Under the pieces are notes generated by a model. The model saw only the letters and a list, made by a program, of their open reading frames with translations. It did no database searches and was not told where the DNA came from. A program made the translations under genes and the position numbers. Shown piece after piece: positions 1 through 11,399 of a stretch of DNA of 64,000 nucleotides. The DNA is from Monomorium pharaonis (Eukaryota; Arthropoda; Insecta; Hymenoptera; Formicidae): the NCBI RefSeq assembly GCF_013373865.1, contig NC_050472.1, positions 5,575,276 through 5,639,275 of the forward strand, read 5' to 3'. The stretch's first letter is position 1. Each line of letters begins with the position of its first letter.

Positions 1-157
1 AATTAAATTTACATATATATCTATATATTATAAGAGAGAAGAAAAAGATTCTTTAAATTAGTTATTTTCAAATATTTTTCTCAAAGGAGGCACGCTAAAT
101 CATTTCTGGGTATGTCATCTCTATTTCACTATATCTTGATTTTGCACGTCTCGATGT

Positions 158-2249
158 TCAAGGAGTACCATTCGGTTCAGGACATCGGTAGTTTCTTCGT
201 CGTTCGAAGGATTCTTCTCTTACTATTTCAGAAAAAAATATAATGCTTTTATAGAAATAGTTTAGATATCCAAATGTAACACATGTTGATCGTGACGCAA
301 CTTACCTCTTCCTATCTCTTCTTCCTCCTCGATATCTTCTTCGCCGGTATGGTCGATATGGTTAAAAACTGAATTATAAAATTAAGTAATTTTATTATTA
401 TTTTATTTTTACATACTAATTATTTTAAAGAAATTTATTTATTATTATATTATTTAGAAGCAAAATTTTGTATATTTGATATAGTTTAGATTGTTATATC
501 TATATGATGCGCTTACATTACGCTATTGTTATGATTATACATGAATGTTATATTTACGATCTGGCATTCCATGAATTCTTCTATGTTCTTCTGCTCTACG
601 TTGAGCAGCTCTTAAACGAGCTTGATAAGAACGTGGTTGATAGCCTTCTTCTTCGATTTGTCTTCTTCTTCTTTCTGGACTCGGAACATATTCGGCAAAG
701 AGTGCTTCTCTTGCGGGTGATACTGGAGAGGGTTGTACAAATTCTCTTGGAGGTGGTTCTGGAGAAGGTTGTACAAATTCTCTTGGAGATAAATCGCCTG
801 AAGAAAGTTGTACAAATTCTCTTGGAGTAAAATATTATAGGAAATGTAATGAAGTAAAATAATCTAAATGTAACACATGTCAATCATGACGCAACTTACG
901 TCTTTCTATGTCTTCTTCCTCGATATCAACTTCGCCGATATGGTCAATATGGTTAAAAATTGAAGAACAAAATTAAATAATTTTATTATTATTTTATTTG
1001 ACATACTGATTATTTTAAACAGAAATTTATTTATTATTTTATTATTTGGAAGCAAAATTTGGTATATTTGATATAGTTTAGATTGTTATATTTATATGAT
1101 GCGCTTACATTACGCTATTGTTATGATTATACATGAATGTTATATTTACGATCTGGCATTCCATGAATTCTTCTACGTTCTTCTGCTCTACGTTGAGCAG
1201 CTCTTAAACGAGCTTGATAAGAACGTGGTTGATAGCCTTCTTCTTCGACTTGTCTTCTTCTTCTTTCTGGACTAGGAACATATTCGGCAAAGAGTGCTTC
1301 TCTTGCGGGTGATACTGGAGAAGGTTGTACAAATTCTCTTGGAAGTGGTTCTGGAGAAGAATGTACAAATTCTCTTGAAGGTAAATCACCTGGAGAAAGT
1401 TGTACAAATTCTCTTGGAGTGAAATATTAGAGAAAATGTAATGGAGTAAAAATCTAAATGTAACACATGTCAATCATGATGCAACTTACGTCTTCCTATG
1501 TCTTCTTCCTCGATATCAACTTCGCCGATATGGTCAATATGGTTAAAAATTGAAAAACAAAATTAAATAATTTTATTATTATTTTGACATTATTATTTTA
1601 TTTGACTGATTACTTTAAACAGAAATTTATTTATTATAATATTATTTGGAAACAAAATTTTGTATATTTTGATATAGTTTAGATTGTTATATCTATATAT
1701 GATGCGCTTGCATTGCGCCATTGTTATGATTATACATGAATGTTATATTTACAATCTGGCATTCTACGAATTCTTCTACGTTCTTCTGCTCTACGTTGAG
1801 CAGCTCTTAAACGAGCTTGATAAGAACGTGGTTGATAGCCTTCTTCTTCGACTTGTCTTCTTCTTCTTTCTGGACTCGGAACATATTCGACAAAGAATTC
1901 TTCTCTTGGAGGTGATACTGGAGGAGGTTGTACAAATTCTCTTAGAGGGTGTATATTTTATAAATTTTGTATATTTTGATATACTTTAGATTATTATATT
2001 TATGTGTGATGCACTTACATTACGCTATTATTATGATTATACGTGAATGTTATATTTACCATCTAACATTCTTCGACGTTCTTCTCCTCTACGTTGAGCA
2101 GCTCTTAAACGAGCTCGATAAGAACGTGCTTCATATACTTGTATTCTTTCTGGACTATGAACATATCTGGCATGTCTTATATTATTATACATAATTATTA
2201 ATGTTACAGAACAAACATCTACTTTGTAATTTTGAAAATATTGGGCCAA
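158..2249 (-). CDS. Unrecognised gene made of tandemly duplicated phase-1 exons (Pro/Glu/Arg-rich repeat protein)
   Basis: I do not recognise the family. A splice-consistent model on the minus strand is: 2249-2060 (5' end open), 1938-1753, 1410-1150, 818-558, 368-306 and 222-158 (stop TGA at 158-160). Every join is phase 1. The large exons carry PREFVQPSP-type repeats, then a charged stretch (SPERRRRQIEEEGYQPRSYQ, then ARLRAAQRR.EERRR) and a gtaaat donor. The small exon at 306-368 encodes an acidic piece (FNHIDHTGEEDIEEEEEIGR). The last exon ends NYRCPEPNGTP. No ATG lies in frame before 2190-2192, which would give about 322 aa; an upstream exon could instead supply the start. The charged stretch is conserved between copies with some synonymous changes, which favours this frame, although other frames are also open in places. 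Function unknown; a structural or secreted low-complexity protein is only a guess. Confidence 0.45.
274..2230. repeat. Tandem array of a ~590-600 bp unit, about 3.5 copies
   Basis: The same succession recurs: a segment reading gcaacttacgtcttcctatg on the plus strand, an AT-rich spacer, then a block containing gaacgtggttgatagcc. Equivalent donor sites fall at 306, 900 and 1500 (small exon) and at 558, 1150, 1753 and 2060 (large exon). The third and fourth copies are shorter. Within copies 1 and 2 a nested repeat, gtacaaattctcttgga, recurs every 36-39 bp (for example at 735, 771 and 810). Confidence 0.85.
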
Positions 2250-3567
2250 AAAATTATGTAAATTTTTAAGATAATATCAAAATTGTCGCATGACGTTAGC
2301 CAATTAAGAATCGATCGTCATGTTTTTCTTATCATCCTTCACAATACTCATAAAGATACAAATTTTGTTCTTCAGCGGTTCAGCTATCGACCACATCCAC
2401 CATATCGATGAATTTAATTATCAAAGAAGAATTCCATATTTTAGAATTCCAAAATATGAAATTTTCGGAAAAAAATGTCGAAAAATATTGCTCTTGTTTG
2501 GAGAAATGGGCCATAACTTTTTTTACTTGCTTTGTAGATCAATTCTGACACCGGTATTCGAAAGAGGAGATTTCAACCTATTGAAAATTCTATGTCAAGT
2601 TTTTCTTCTACGACGTCTATGTAAAAAGTTTGAGCGTTAAACGTGAAGAAAAAATAGTGGACATTTGGGCCGAAATGGGTTAAAATTTAATTAAAAATAT
2701 TTTTGTTTTTCGAAGTTTCTAGTTTTACAATAATATGTCCAATGGTATAGTAACGATTTAACAGAAAAAATCCCTTTAATTTATCTGTTCAGAATTGGCG
2801 ATATTCAATCCAAGAAGTACTTTAATTTAAAAATATTTATTATAAAGAAAAAAATCATACGTCGTTGAACTTGCTAAATTTAAATTGTGTTTGCTAGAAT
2901 GACAGGCAGTTAGTCAAAATGTAGTCGAAAGAAAATCCATAGACCAAGCAAGATAGACAGGATGCTGTTATCTTCTTTTCCAAAGATAACGTTGATCTCC
3001 AATGAACTAATTCAAACTAAACATAGAAGTTGATCTAAAAGCAACCTTAGCTGACCAGATATCGATTTTCTCATCTTTACGTTTCACATTTTTATCTTAA
3101 TCCTATTATTGTTGAAAATATTTATGCTGTAATTTATGCTTTTATATTTAAAATATTTTTATATTCTTTCATATCAGCTCCAGCTGGTATAGAAAGACTT
3201 CCTTGACTCAGATAATTTATTTATTATTATAATTTATTATCCTATTTTTATTTTTTATTCTTGTTAACTATTTATATTTAAATATTAATTCATATAAATA
3301 AAAAATATCAGGAATCAATATTCTAAAAAATAAATCAAAGTCTTTCAAGAATACATGCAAATAATTACGCTGGTAATAATAAAAACATAAAAAATTCGAT
3401 TCATTATATATAATTAAAAACGTAATATTGTAGTTTATTTGTCATTATCTACAAATAATATCGATAGATTACATGGAAAAATAATATTGCTATATGGTCA
3501 ATAAAAATGTATGAGCAATAACAATACATGAAGAGTAAATTTTCATTTTTTTTAAATTTTGGCATAT
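2250..3567. other. Non-coding interval with one copy of a diverged repeat
   Basis: No supported gene. A 106-codon plus-strand reading frame at 2320-2640 has no recognisable features. Around 2870-3070 lies a ~200 bp segment that is similar to 6190-6400 (see the repeat entries). The rest is AT-rich. Confidence 0.5.
2870..3075. repeat. Diverged direct repeat, copy 1 (partner at 6190-6400)
   Basis: Shares interrupted blocks with the partner in the same orientation, including aggatgctgttatcttctt followed by aacgttgatctccaa and a shared caagcaagaaagacagg-like stretch. The two copies bracket the carboxypeptidase gene. No convincing reading frame is seen in either copy. Confidence 0.7.
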
Positions 3568-5722
3568 TTAATTTAAAATCTTTTCAGTTATATAATATAA
3601 TAAAGTCATAAGAGATTTTAGAGTCTCCTCTCCAGTTGGAACAATCTCTTCAGGCGGTAGCAAGTAGCCGTAACGCGATGTATCGCGCAATTTGTAGACA
3701 AACGCGATGGGCTTGTTCAGAATACGTGTGACATAATCTATACTAGTACCGTCTGCTATACCTATAAATAATTTTACATTTGTTATAATATTATGATATT
3801 TTTTAAATAGAGCAATTATATATCTAACTAACAAAATAAAATAATAACCATTTTAGTTTTCTGTACATACATGAACAAGAAATACATAAAAATGATTTTA
3901 AACGAGATAAATTATTCCAGATAATTATGCATCTACTTGCTGACCTGTCAAATTGCTAACAGTTCCAACCTGATAATGGGTACCGTGTTGCCATTTAAGT
4001 ACGTTGGCTGCTTCTGTAGCGATACGCATCTAGAATGACAAATATTACATTGATTCCCATTATTTAATCACATTGAATGTGCAAATAATATATGTTACCG
4101 TATCAATAGCAAACAGAGCCTGAAGAATGTATTTTATGCAAAAAAGTATAATCTATATAAAGCCATAAAAACAATCAAATATTGATTCAAATTTTATTTG
4201 ATGTGAAATATATTATTTCTTTTTATCTTAAGTATTTTTCAAAAACAAGATTCTTTTTTATCATTGCAATTTTTTTACCAGCCAATCATAATTGGGAACA
4301 GTATGTTCTAGCGTATAGGCGTAAGGGATCATCAATTTTTGTCCATAACTTTGGAACGAAACGTATGTGTCAATGCGCCGTTTGGACATAAATATAGATA
4401 TACTTTCTATTTCTCTTTCCGAGAATGGCTTACTTCCAGGATAATTTTCAGCGCAAGGATTTTTAATAGTATTAGAATCTGCAAATATCAAATTATTACA
4501 ATATTACTATACAAATGGATCTCATAATGTCATAAGTTCCTCGCTCTAAAAATCTGAAGATTTAATAACGTTTTTCTACTTGTTACATTCTTTTATTCGC
4601 CCAATATATACTTACTATTCCATAAATAACCCCAGTTCCTATTAAGATCCGATCCATTGCAGATCGCACTAGACGGTTGAAGTGTTTTACTCCATAATCT
4701 GTCCTGAAAATCGTTAAAGAAAGCTCACATACGTAATATTAATTTATAAAATTGCAAATAATGCTGTGTAAAATAAATCTTACGTCAGTAAATGTATACT
4801 CATATCCATCAGGATTGAGTACTGGAAAGATATACCAATTATGACTCTCAGCTACACGTCTCACAAGCATATCATTGCTTGTCAATAATGCTTGCAAGAT
4901 GTACATGACAGTCGCCGGCGAAATCCATTCCCTGCCGTGCATGCCACCCTCGATGAAAACTGTAGGCTTTTCTTCACCATTCTTTATGTGTACGCCTCCA
5001 ATAATATAATTTTTATATGTACAACATATCGGAATGTATTCCACGTTATCATGCTCTCTAGCCAAGTGAATCATGTGTAAGTTGATTTTGTTGAATCTGT
5101 GATAGTCTTTAAAATTAAAGCTTTTCGATGGATGCTGGGGGATCGTTTTGTCGACTAGTTCCTGGATATTTTCAATTTTGACTGTATAAGAAAATTTGAA
5201 AATGCTTAAAATTTCGGTGAATTCCGTCAGTTTGTGAGGGGGTACCATAATGTCCACTTCTTGGTTTATGAAACTTGGTTCTTGCCAATAATTAAACTGT
5301 AAATAAGGTAAAGTTGTGCGATTTTCTTTAAAATATAATCTTAAGCCTATTGACAAAATTTCATATTTCTTAAAGCTTTTTTATTTTAAGTTTTTTTTTT
5401 ATAAATCAAATATCTGTCCATAAAATTGATTTTATTTATTTTATAGAAACATAAAATGCATAATAATTTCTATTTTGAGCAAAATTTATTAGTGTGAAAT
5501 TCACTTTCGTGTTGGAAGAGAAATTGCAAATTTTTATTATCTTTTTGTTTTTATCTAATTTTATTTAATCTCACTTACTGATCCATCATGTTTCAACAAA
5601 TGAAGAATGCTCAGTTGTGCTTGTGATGCCGGGACAAGGCTGAAGAGTTTGTAATTTTCATATGTCACCTTAGCAACAGCTAGACCCGTGATTATAATAA
5701 ACAATGCTATTATTCTCCACAT
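3568..5722 (-). CDS. M14 zinc carboxypeptidase A-like protein, predicted catalytically inactive
   Basis: Seven exons: 5722-5579, 5296-4784, 4703-4616, 4478-4279, 4119-4099 (21 nt), 4029-3945 and 3761-3568, all GT-AG, giving 414 aa with no internal stop; this is the usual length of a secreted preprocarboxypeptidase. Residues 1-17 form a signal peptide (MWRIIALFIIITGLAVA), followed by an activation-peptide region and the peptidase domain from about residue 110. The zinc motif HGRE (H168, E171) is intact, as are R221 and N240/R241 (DLNRNW), equivalent to substrate-binding R127, N144 and R145 of carboxypeptidase A. However, the third zinc ligand His196 is Gln291 (SFQSYGQ instead of SIHSYSQ), Tyr248 aligns near Gly351, and the catalytic Glu270 is Lys374 (YKLRDTSRYG instead of FELRDTGRYG). 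Active family members remove C-terminal residues from peptides outside the cell; this one probably binds rather than cuts. The gene is divergent from the tetraspanin. Confidence 0.9.
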
Positions 5723-6189
5723 GATAACTATATACGAATAAATTTCTCTGAATTAGTAAATTGTGAATATATTTCTACATTACATAAGTGCATTACATTA
5801 TTCTTATTATAAGATAACTTTATTATTAATAATTGTTATTTGTTACATGTTCATATACATATAACTCTTGCGCGTCAGAATTTTAATTTTTTAGACATCG
5901 ATTTACTGGTTACAAAACAATAATTTCCTGTTTGTCAGTTATTGTTTCAATTTTTTATGTATGTACATATGTATACAATATTTGAATCGTATAATTCTGA
6001 TAATGTATAGGAACATGTAACAGTTTTGCATATACATAATATATTAAAAACACATTAATAAGAATTTTAAGGGTGAAGATATATGCTTAATATTATAAGT
6101 GTTATGTGTATATTACAAGACGATATCAAAATATACTCAAATTATGAAATACTTTTTACAAATATTTATAATCTAAAATAAGAATCATG

Positions 6190-6405
6190 CGTGATCAAAC
6201 CTGCTTAATTCAATGCGTTTTGCTAGGAATGACTGAAGCCTGACAGTCAAAATCTAGTCAAATGAGAATTGATAGAACAAGCAAGAAAGGCAGGATGCTG
6301 TTATCTTCTTCTCCGAAGACAACGTTGATCTCCAACGAACCGAGTCAAACTGAACGTACAAGCTGTCCTAAAAACTGACTTAGCCAGGAAAGACATCAGT
6401 TTGAC
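6190..6405. repeat. Diverged direct repeat, copy 2 (partner at 2870-3075)
   Basis: Contains caggatgctgttatcttctt, then acaacgttgatctccaacga, matching the copy at 2.9-3.05 kb in order and orientation with many substitutions. It lies about 470 bp upstream of the carboxypeptidase start codon. Confidence 0.7.
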
Positions 6406-7068
6406 ACAGATTAGGTCCAAATAAAATTTATTAGATATAAAGATGAGAGTCTAATACAATCTACAATGCATTTTTATAAATTAAACTAAACAGATCTTAT
6501 ATAAATTTTAAAAGAATGTATAATTATCATATTTTTGTTCAATATCTGTTTATTTTGTATATGTTTATGTATATATTGTGTTTATCAAATATGTGTTTAT
6601 CAAAACCATATATTTATAACACAAATACACAAAGACACAAATACTCAATTTCACATCTCTGTATAAAAGTTGCACTTGTTTTTAAACTAATAGCATGAAC
6701 ATTCTAAAAATAAAATATATAATAATTTATCTTAGATTCATCGATATATTATGCTTATTATAAATTAAGCTTTTAATTAATTTACAAGATAGATGAAGTA
6801 TAACATCGTTGATTGTTATTGAGTTTTATTCACAAAGAATACGAGAATTTATACTTTTTCTGTCTATACTTCTAATTTTTGTAAAAATTTGGTAACCATG
6901 TATAGTATATAGAAATCTTACGTAAAATCCTATATGTATTTTAACTTAGTTTTTTCAAAAGTGGTCGACTATTCCCTTTTTGTGTTTAATTTGCACTGCC
7001 ACGCGATGAAATTCTTATCCGATATTGTTTTAAACTCGTATTTCGCGCCTTTGCCGGCAAACAATGCG

Positions 7069-7076
7069 TATAAAAG
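7069..7076 (+). promoter_or_regulatory. Candidate TATA box of the tetraspanin gene
   Basis: TATAAAAG sits about 190 bp upstream of the tetraspanin ATG, in the less AT-rich part of the divergent intergenic region. No clear initiator was identified about 30 bp downstream, so this is only a candidate. Confidence 0.35.
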
Positions 7077-7267
7077 ATGAGCCGGAACGTTTCTCGAAAT
7101 TTATGAATCATCCAACGGTGTTATCGCCTATAATCATAAAGGTGATCGATATCGCCACATATTACGAGCTACAGACCTCGCTTTGACAGGCAGTTTGCTT
7201 CTACGCACGCGTTGCGCATTGCTTACCTTTTCGTTTTGTGACCGATGATTAGGATCGGTTGAGCAAA

Positions 7268-7661
7268 ATGGGCCTGCTTAACAGCTTTTCGGTCAACAGA
7301 CGTACTTTCGAGAAATTTTATTTTTACACATTTAACGTTTATATCGCAGTAAGTATGCAAGCTCTGCGTGAAAAGTGACAACATAATATTAATTCGTCGC
7401 ATTTTCGACAATGATAATTTGTTACGTGAATAGCTGGACATATTTTAAAAAATTCATAACTTATAATTTTAAAATAAAATTGTGACTTTATCTTAATTAC
7501 ATTGTAATTTTATCTTTATTTCAATTTCATAAACTCATGTAGTATATTTTGTGTGTGTGTGTGTGTAAGAAAGTTAGAAAAAAAAACTTTTATTTGTTAT
7601 TTATTAATTTTATTATTCATTTATAATTTTGTTATATATAATATAAAATTTTAAAAAATTG

Positions 7662-7715
<54 letters not shown>

Positions 7716-9535
7716 TTCTCAAATCATTATGTACACTTATATATTTTTGAACTTACGTATAAAGCTGCAAATTAATTCGACGCCTCAAAATTAAATCGGT
7801 GAATAGCAATTCAAAATTGCAGGAATACTGTATTTAATCGTACTTGTGATTACAATATACTTGTGATTGTCTTCAAATTTTTGATACAAGAGACATATTT
7901 TGGACTATAATTTTCTTGGAACGAATTCATGGACTTATAACATTTCTACAACAATAATTTCAATCTTGTTTTTTGATTTATTACTTGAAACCTAAAATCA
8001 AAAGTGAAGATCAAAATGTTGCATTTATTTAAATTAACAATAATAAATAAAAAAACTTGATCAAAATTGTCGTTGTTGCTTTAATTTTTATATGTTAATA
8101 TTAAAGTTAAAGCAATATGCCATAAAAATTCATATGATTATTCATTCTTCAGAGAAGGAAAATATAATCAGAAAACATTATAGAACATAATTATCATTGT
8201 CCGGCAGAGAGAAATATTTTTTAATTTTAAATTAATTAAAGATACATTGCAAAAATTGTGAGCTAATAGCGATAAGAATACTTAAGATATAAGCTCATAA
8301 TGCAAACATATAAAACATCTCGTTGCAGGTATGTGGATTGTCCACAGTAGCCTGGTCCAGAGCAGCAACCTTCCAGATCGAAAGTGTGAACAGAATCACG
8401 GCCTGGAAAGACGACGCTACTATTTCGTTGGAAGTTCTTATGATTGTCGGTACCTCTCTCTTTCTTATCGCTTTCTTCGGAGGCGGATTCAGCTTATTGT
8501 ATTTCGACAACGCGAAGTTCAGGAATTGGTGGTCCTATACTTTCTGCACGACTGCTACAGTAAGTTTTTCCATAAACGTTATCTTCCTACTCAGAACTTA
8601 CAAAGCTTAGTAATCTCGCTTTTATCGTGCGAAAACAGAGAGCAAACCTATATCTGATAAATATTTCTTATCATCGATATTTTTTTTAATTATCGTGCGT
8701 ATTCGCGCGGGATTTAAACGGCACAATTATTCGGACAGTTGGACAGTTTTGATTTAACACTGAAAAAGATCGAGTTGATGCGCTAATGTTGTTGCTTCTG
8801 TATAGTTTGCAGTTTTATTCTTGGTTGTGATAATTGCACAAGCAACCGCTGCGATCTACATGCTCGTAAAGGTACCAACAGCTAAAGATGATTTTATAGA
8901 AGCCTTCAAAAATTACTATCAGCGAGAGGGGGACAAGCATTTTATAGATGACACTCAGGCCGGAGTAAGAATTTTAAGAATAATATATTTTTCTGAATGA
9001 AAATATTTACATAAAATAACTTTTTGCAGTTATTTTGCTGCGGTATTAATTCTTACCGTGATTACGCGGAGATTCTTCGTAGTCCAATCCCAGGCAGTTG
9101 CTGCGATTCGTGGAGAATTGATTCGTGCACTGAAGATGATGTAAAATATAGACGCGGCTGTGTACATTTGTTAAGTGTTTATGGATATACATTGGCATTC
9201 AGCATCTACGCAATAAGCACTTTCACGCTGATTGTCACAGTAGTTGAGGTAAATAGATGCTGTAAAATACGAAGAAATTACATAAAAGTTGAAAAAATAT
9301 ATATATTCATTTAATTGGAAGAAATACGAGATAATAATTATGATTTTATGCCAGCTTTCAGAAATGTTTTCATGCTAAAATTTTTCGCTGAAAAAATTTC
9401 GTGTGTATATTTTTTCGTTCTTTTCAGTTCGTTGGCTTCATTATCGCACTGTACCTGGTATATTCTATAAGAAAAAGGAATGCAATGGAGACGCAAACAA
9501 AGAAGTATCAACAGCCACACGTCACTCCTCGCTGA
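7268..9535 (+). CDS. Tetraspanin
   Basis: Five exons, all phase 0 with GT-AG borders: 7268-7348, 8329-8559, 8806-8964, 9030-9248 and 9428-9535, giving 265 aa, normal for the family. Exon 1 (starting MGLLNSFSVNRRTFEKFYFY) joins exon 2 to complete TM1 (residues about 17-38). TM2 is about 60-83, TM3 about 105-125, and TM4 about 212-243 spans the last intron. The large extracellular loop has the hallmark CCG (C160, C161, G162), PGSCC (C181, C182), C190 and C201: six cysteines for three disulfides. The usual cysteine after TM2 (FFGC) is replaced by glycine (FFGGG). The short cytoplasmic tail is basic. Tetraspanins organise membrane protein microdomains; the subfamily is not identifiable by eye. 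A candidate polyadenylation signal (AATAAA) follows the stop within about 15 bp. Confidence 0.93.
7665..7707. repeat. (AT)n microsatellite in tetraspanin intron 1
   Basis: About 21 uninterrupted AT dinucleotides. A shorter (GT)n run lies at about 7551-7566 in the same intron. Confidence 0.95.
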
Positions 9536-11354
9536 AATAATTCTAATAAAATATTTGCAGTTCGCTTTGATATTTTAACTCTTTTGGGAGGAATTTTAAC
9601 GCACTTGATTCAAGATCTACAAACAAATATTGATTTTATTTTTAAATAATATTAAAATGTTTTGTTTGTACTATGTTCCTAACTTTCTCTTTTTATACAT
9701 ATTTATACATTTGAATATCGTATCATCAATATACATATATTTTAATATATGTATATAATTGTCCTTTGATTCAAGTTCACACCTGTTTTCGATAAAAATA
9801 TGAAAATACAAAAACCAAAAAAATCTGTAATTATTTAATACATAAAATTGTTTCGTACATCAATAAAACTAATTTTTCTCTTTAAGAAAGAGAAAACAAA
9901 TAATATCTTAAAGGTTGATTGTTTTACCTTATAAACTATGGCAACTATGCGATCATATGTCTACTCTAATCTAATGGGTTTACATTTAGATACATAATGG
10001 ATGTGTATATGTCTATAATATATTTTATATATTGTTTAATTATTTATTTCATCGTTTTTCTTTTTTCGATGCAATATGCACTCATATACGATTATTAATA
10101 CTGTTGTTGCTGCTGCTTCTGCTATTACTGCAAAACTCTCTAGCTCTGCATAATAAGTAAATAAATGTAGTTAAAGGTAATCAATTATAAGAGAATTTTT
10201 CGTTTTACGTTCATATATATTGTCGTTATTTATTAAGTTCAAGAAAGGATAACTTACATTTGTGTTGAGCTATAATACATACTATGTACATCGTCGTTCA
10301 GCAAGTCTCATTTCACGAGATTATCGTTTGACTTCTACTGCGAGACCGGGAATAATGGAGGCATCGCTGCTCCCAATGTAGAACTTACAAACATCTTAAA
10401 GCTATATCATTAGTCTATTATTTTTAGGCTGCAGGACAAAAGTTGTTTCTTCGAGAAGAGAGTTTTACATCTTTACTATCAGTTTTGCATTTTAAGTAAA
10501 ATAAATAGTCAAATAAATTACGGCCTCTCTATGGTTGAAATTAGTATACATAGCAACGGAAAATCTTTTAAGATTATCACTAATTGGTATTAATTAACTC
10601 TGCACGGCATGCCGATAAAACTGGAAAAGTTCTTTTTACACAACTGTTAATAATATTTTTTCACTGTATGTTAGATCTGTATCATTATTTAATAATAATA
10701 GTAATGTGTATAAAATTAATCGTCATTTTATTTATTAAAATGTTACCTTACATATGATCGTGATAATATAAAATATCATTCACATATCACAAAATCATAA
10801 TTTATATATTCCTAAAATCCTTCTCAAATGTTCAGAAAATGTTTTTCGAGAAAAGTTTACGTTATATTTAAAAAAACTGCGAGATTATTTGGATCTTTGT
10901 AGCTTGAACAAATTTTTCAAATTGTTCAGAATATTTTTGTAAGATCAATCAATGTGCCTGCTTTATAATAAGAAATAATACAGTATATTGAGATAAACTT
11001 GACCAAGCTCCAGTTTGTAAAAAAAAAATCATAGTCTCACTTGCTTGACTAGAACAGCAGCAATGCGAGAAAATGCAGGGCAACTTTTAACGTCCGTGCA
11101 GCCTCTCCATCTCGAATATTGAATCTCGTCACATGTGGGTATACATCTACGTGTAAAATATCTCGATCCCTATCGACTCGTTACTTTATGTTTACGTACG
11201 CTAATGATATTACGCCTATAAATCCGATCATAAATCACGTTATTCAGAAATTCGCTCGTCCCGGAGCGACGGATTTCGTACAAATTATGCCAAAGTAACT
11301 CCTTGAATTCGTTCACGCAACAAAGTAATCGTTAGTGTTTTTACGCACAAAAAA

Positions 11355-11360
<6 letters not shown>

Positions 11361-11397
<37 letters not shown>
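11361..11397. repeat. (CT)n microsatellite
   Basis: Uninterrupted CT dinucleotide run of about 18 units. Confidence 0.95.

Positions 11398-11399
<2 letters not shown>

Larger units (their letters stand above)
5723..7267. other. Divergent intergenic region between carboxypeptidase and tetraspanin genes
   Basis: About 1.5 kb between two start codons that face away from each other, so it should hold both promoters. It contains the second copy of the diverged repeat (6190-6400) and AT-rich DNA. From about 6960 to 7260 base composition is more balanced, next to the tetraspanin start. Confidence 0.5.

Noticed and set aside
2320..2640. 106-codon plus-strand open frame
   Set aside because: AT-driven hydrophobic composition, no domain and no neighbours in the same orientation.
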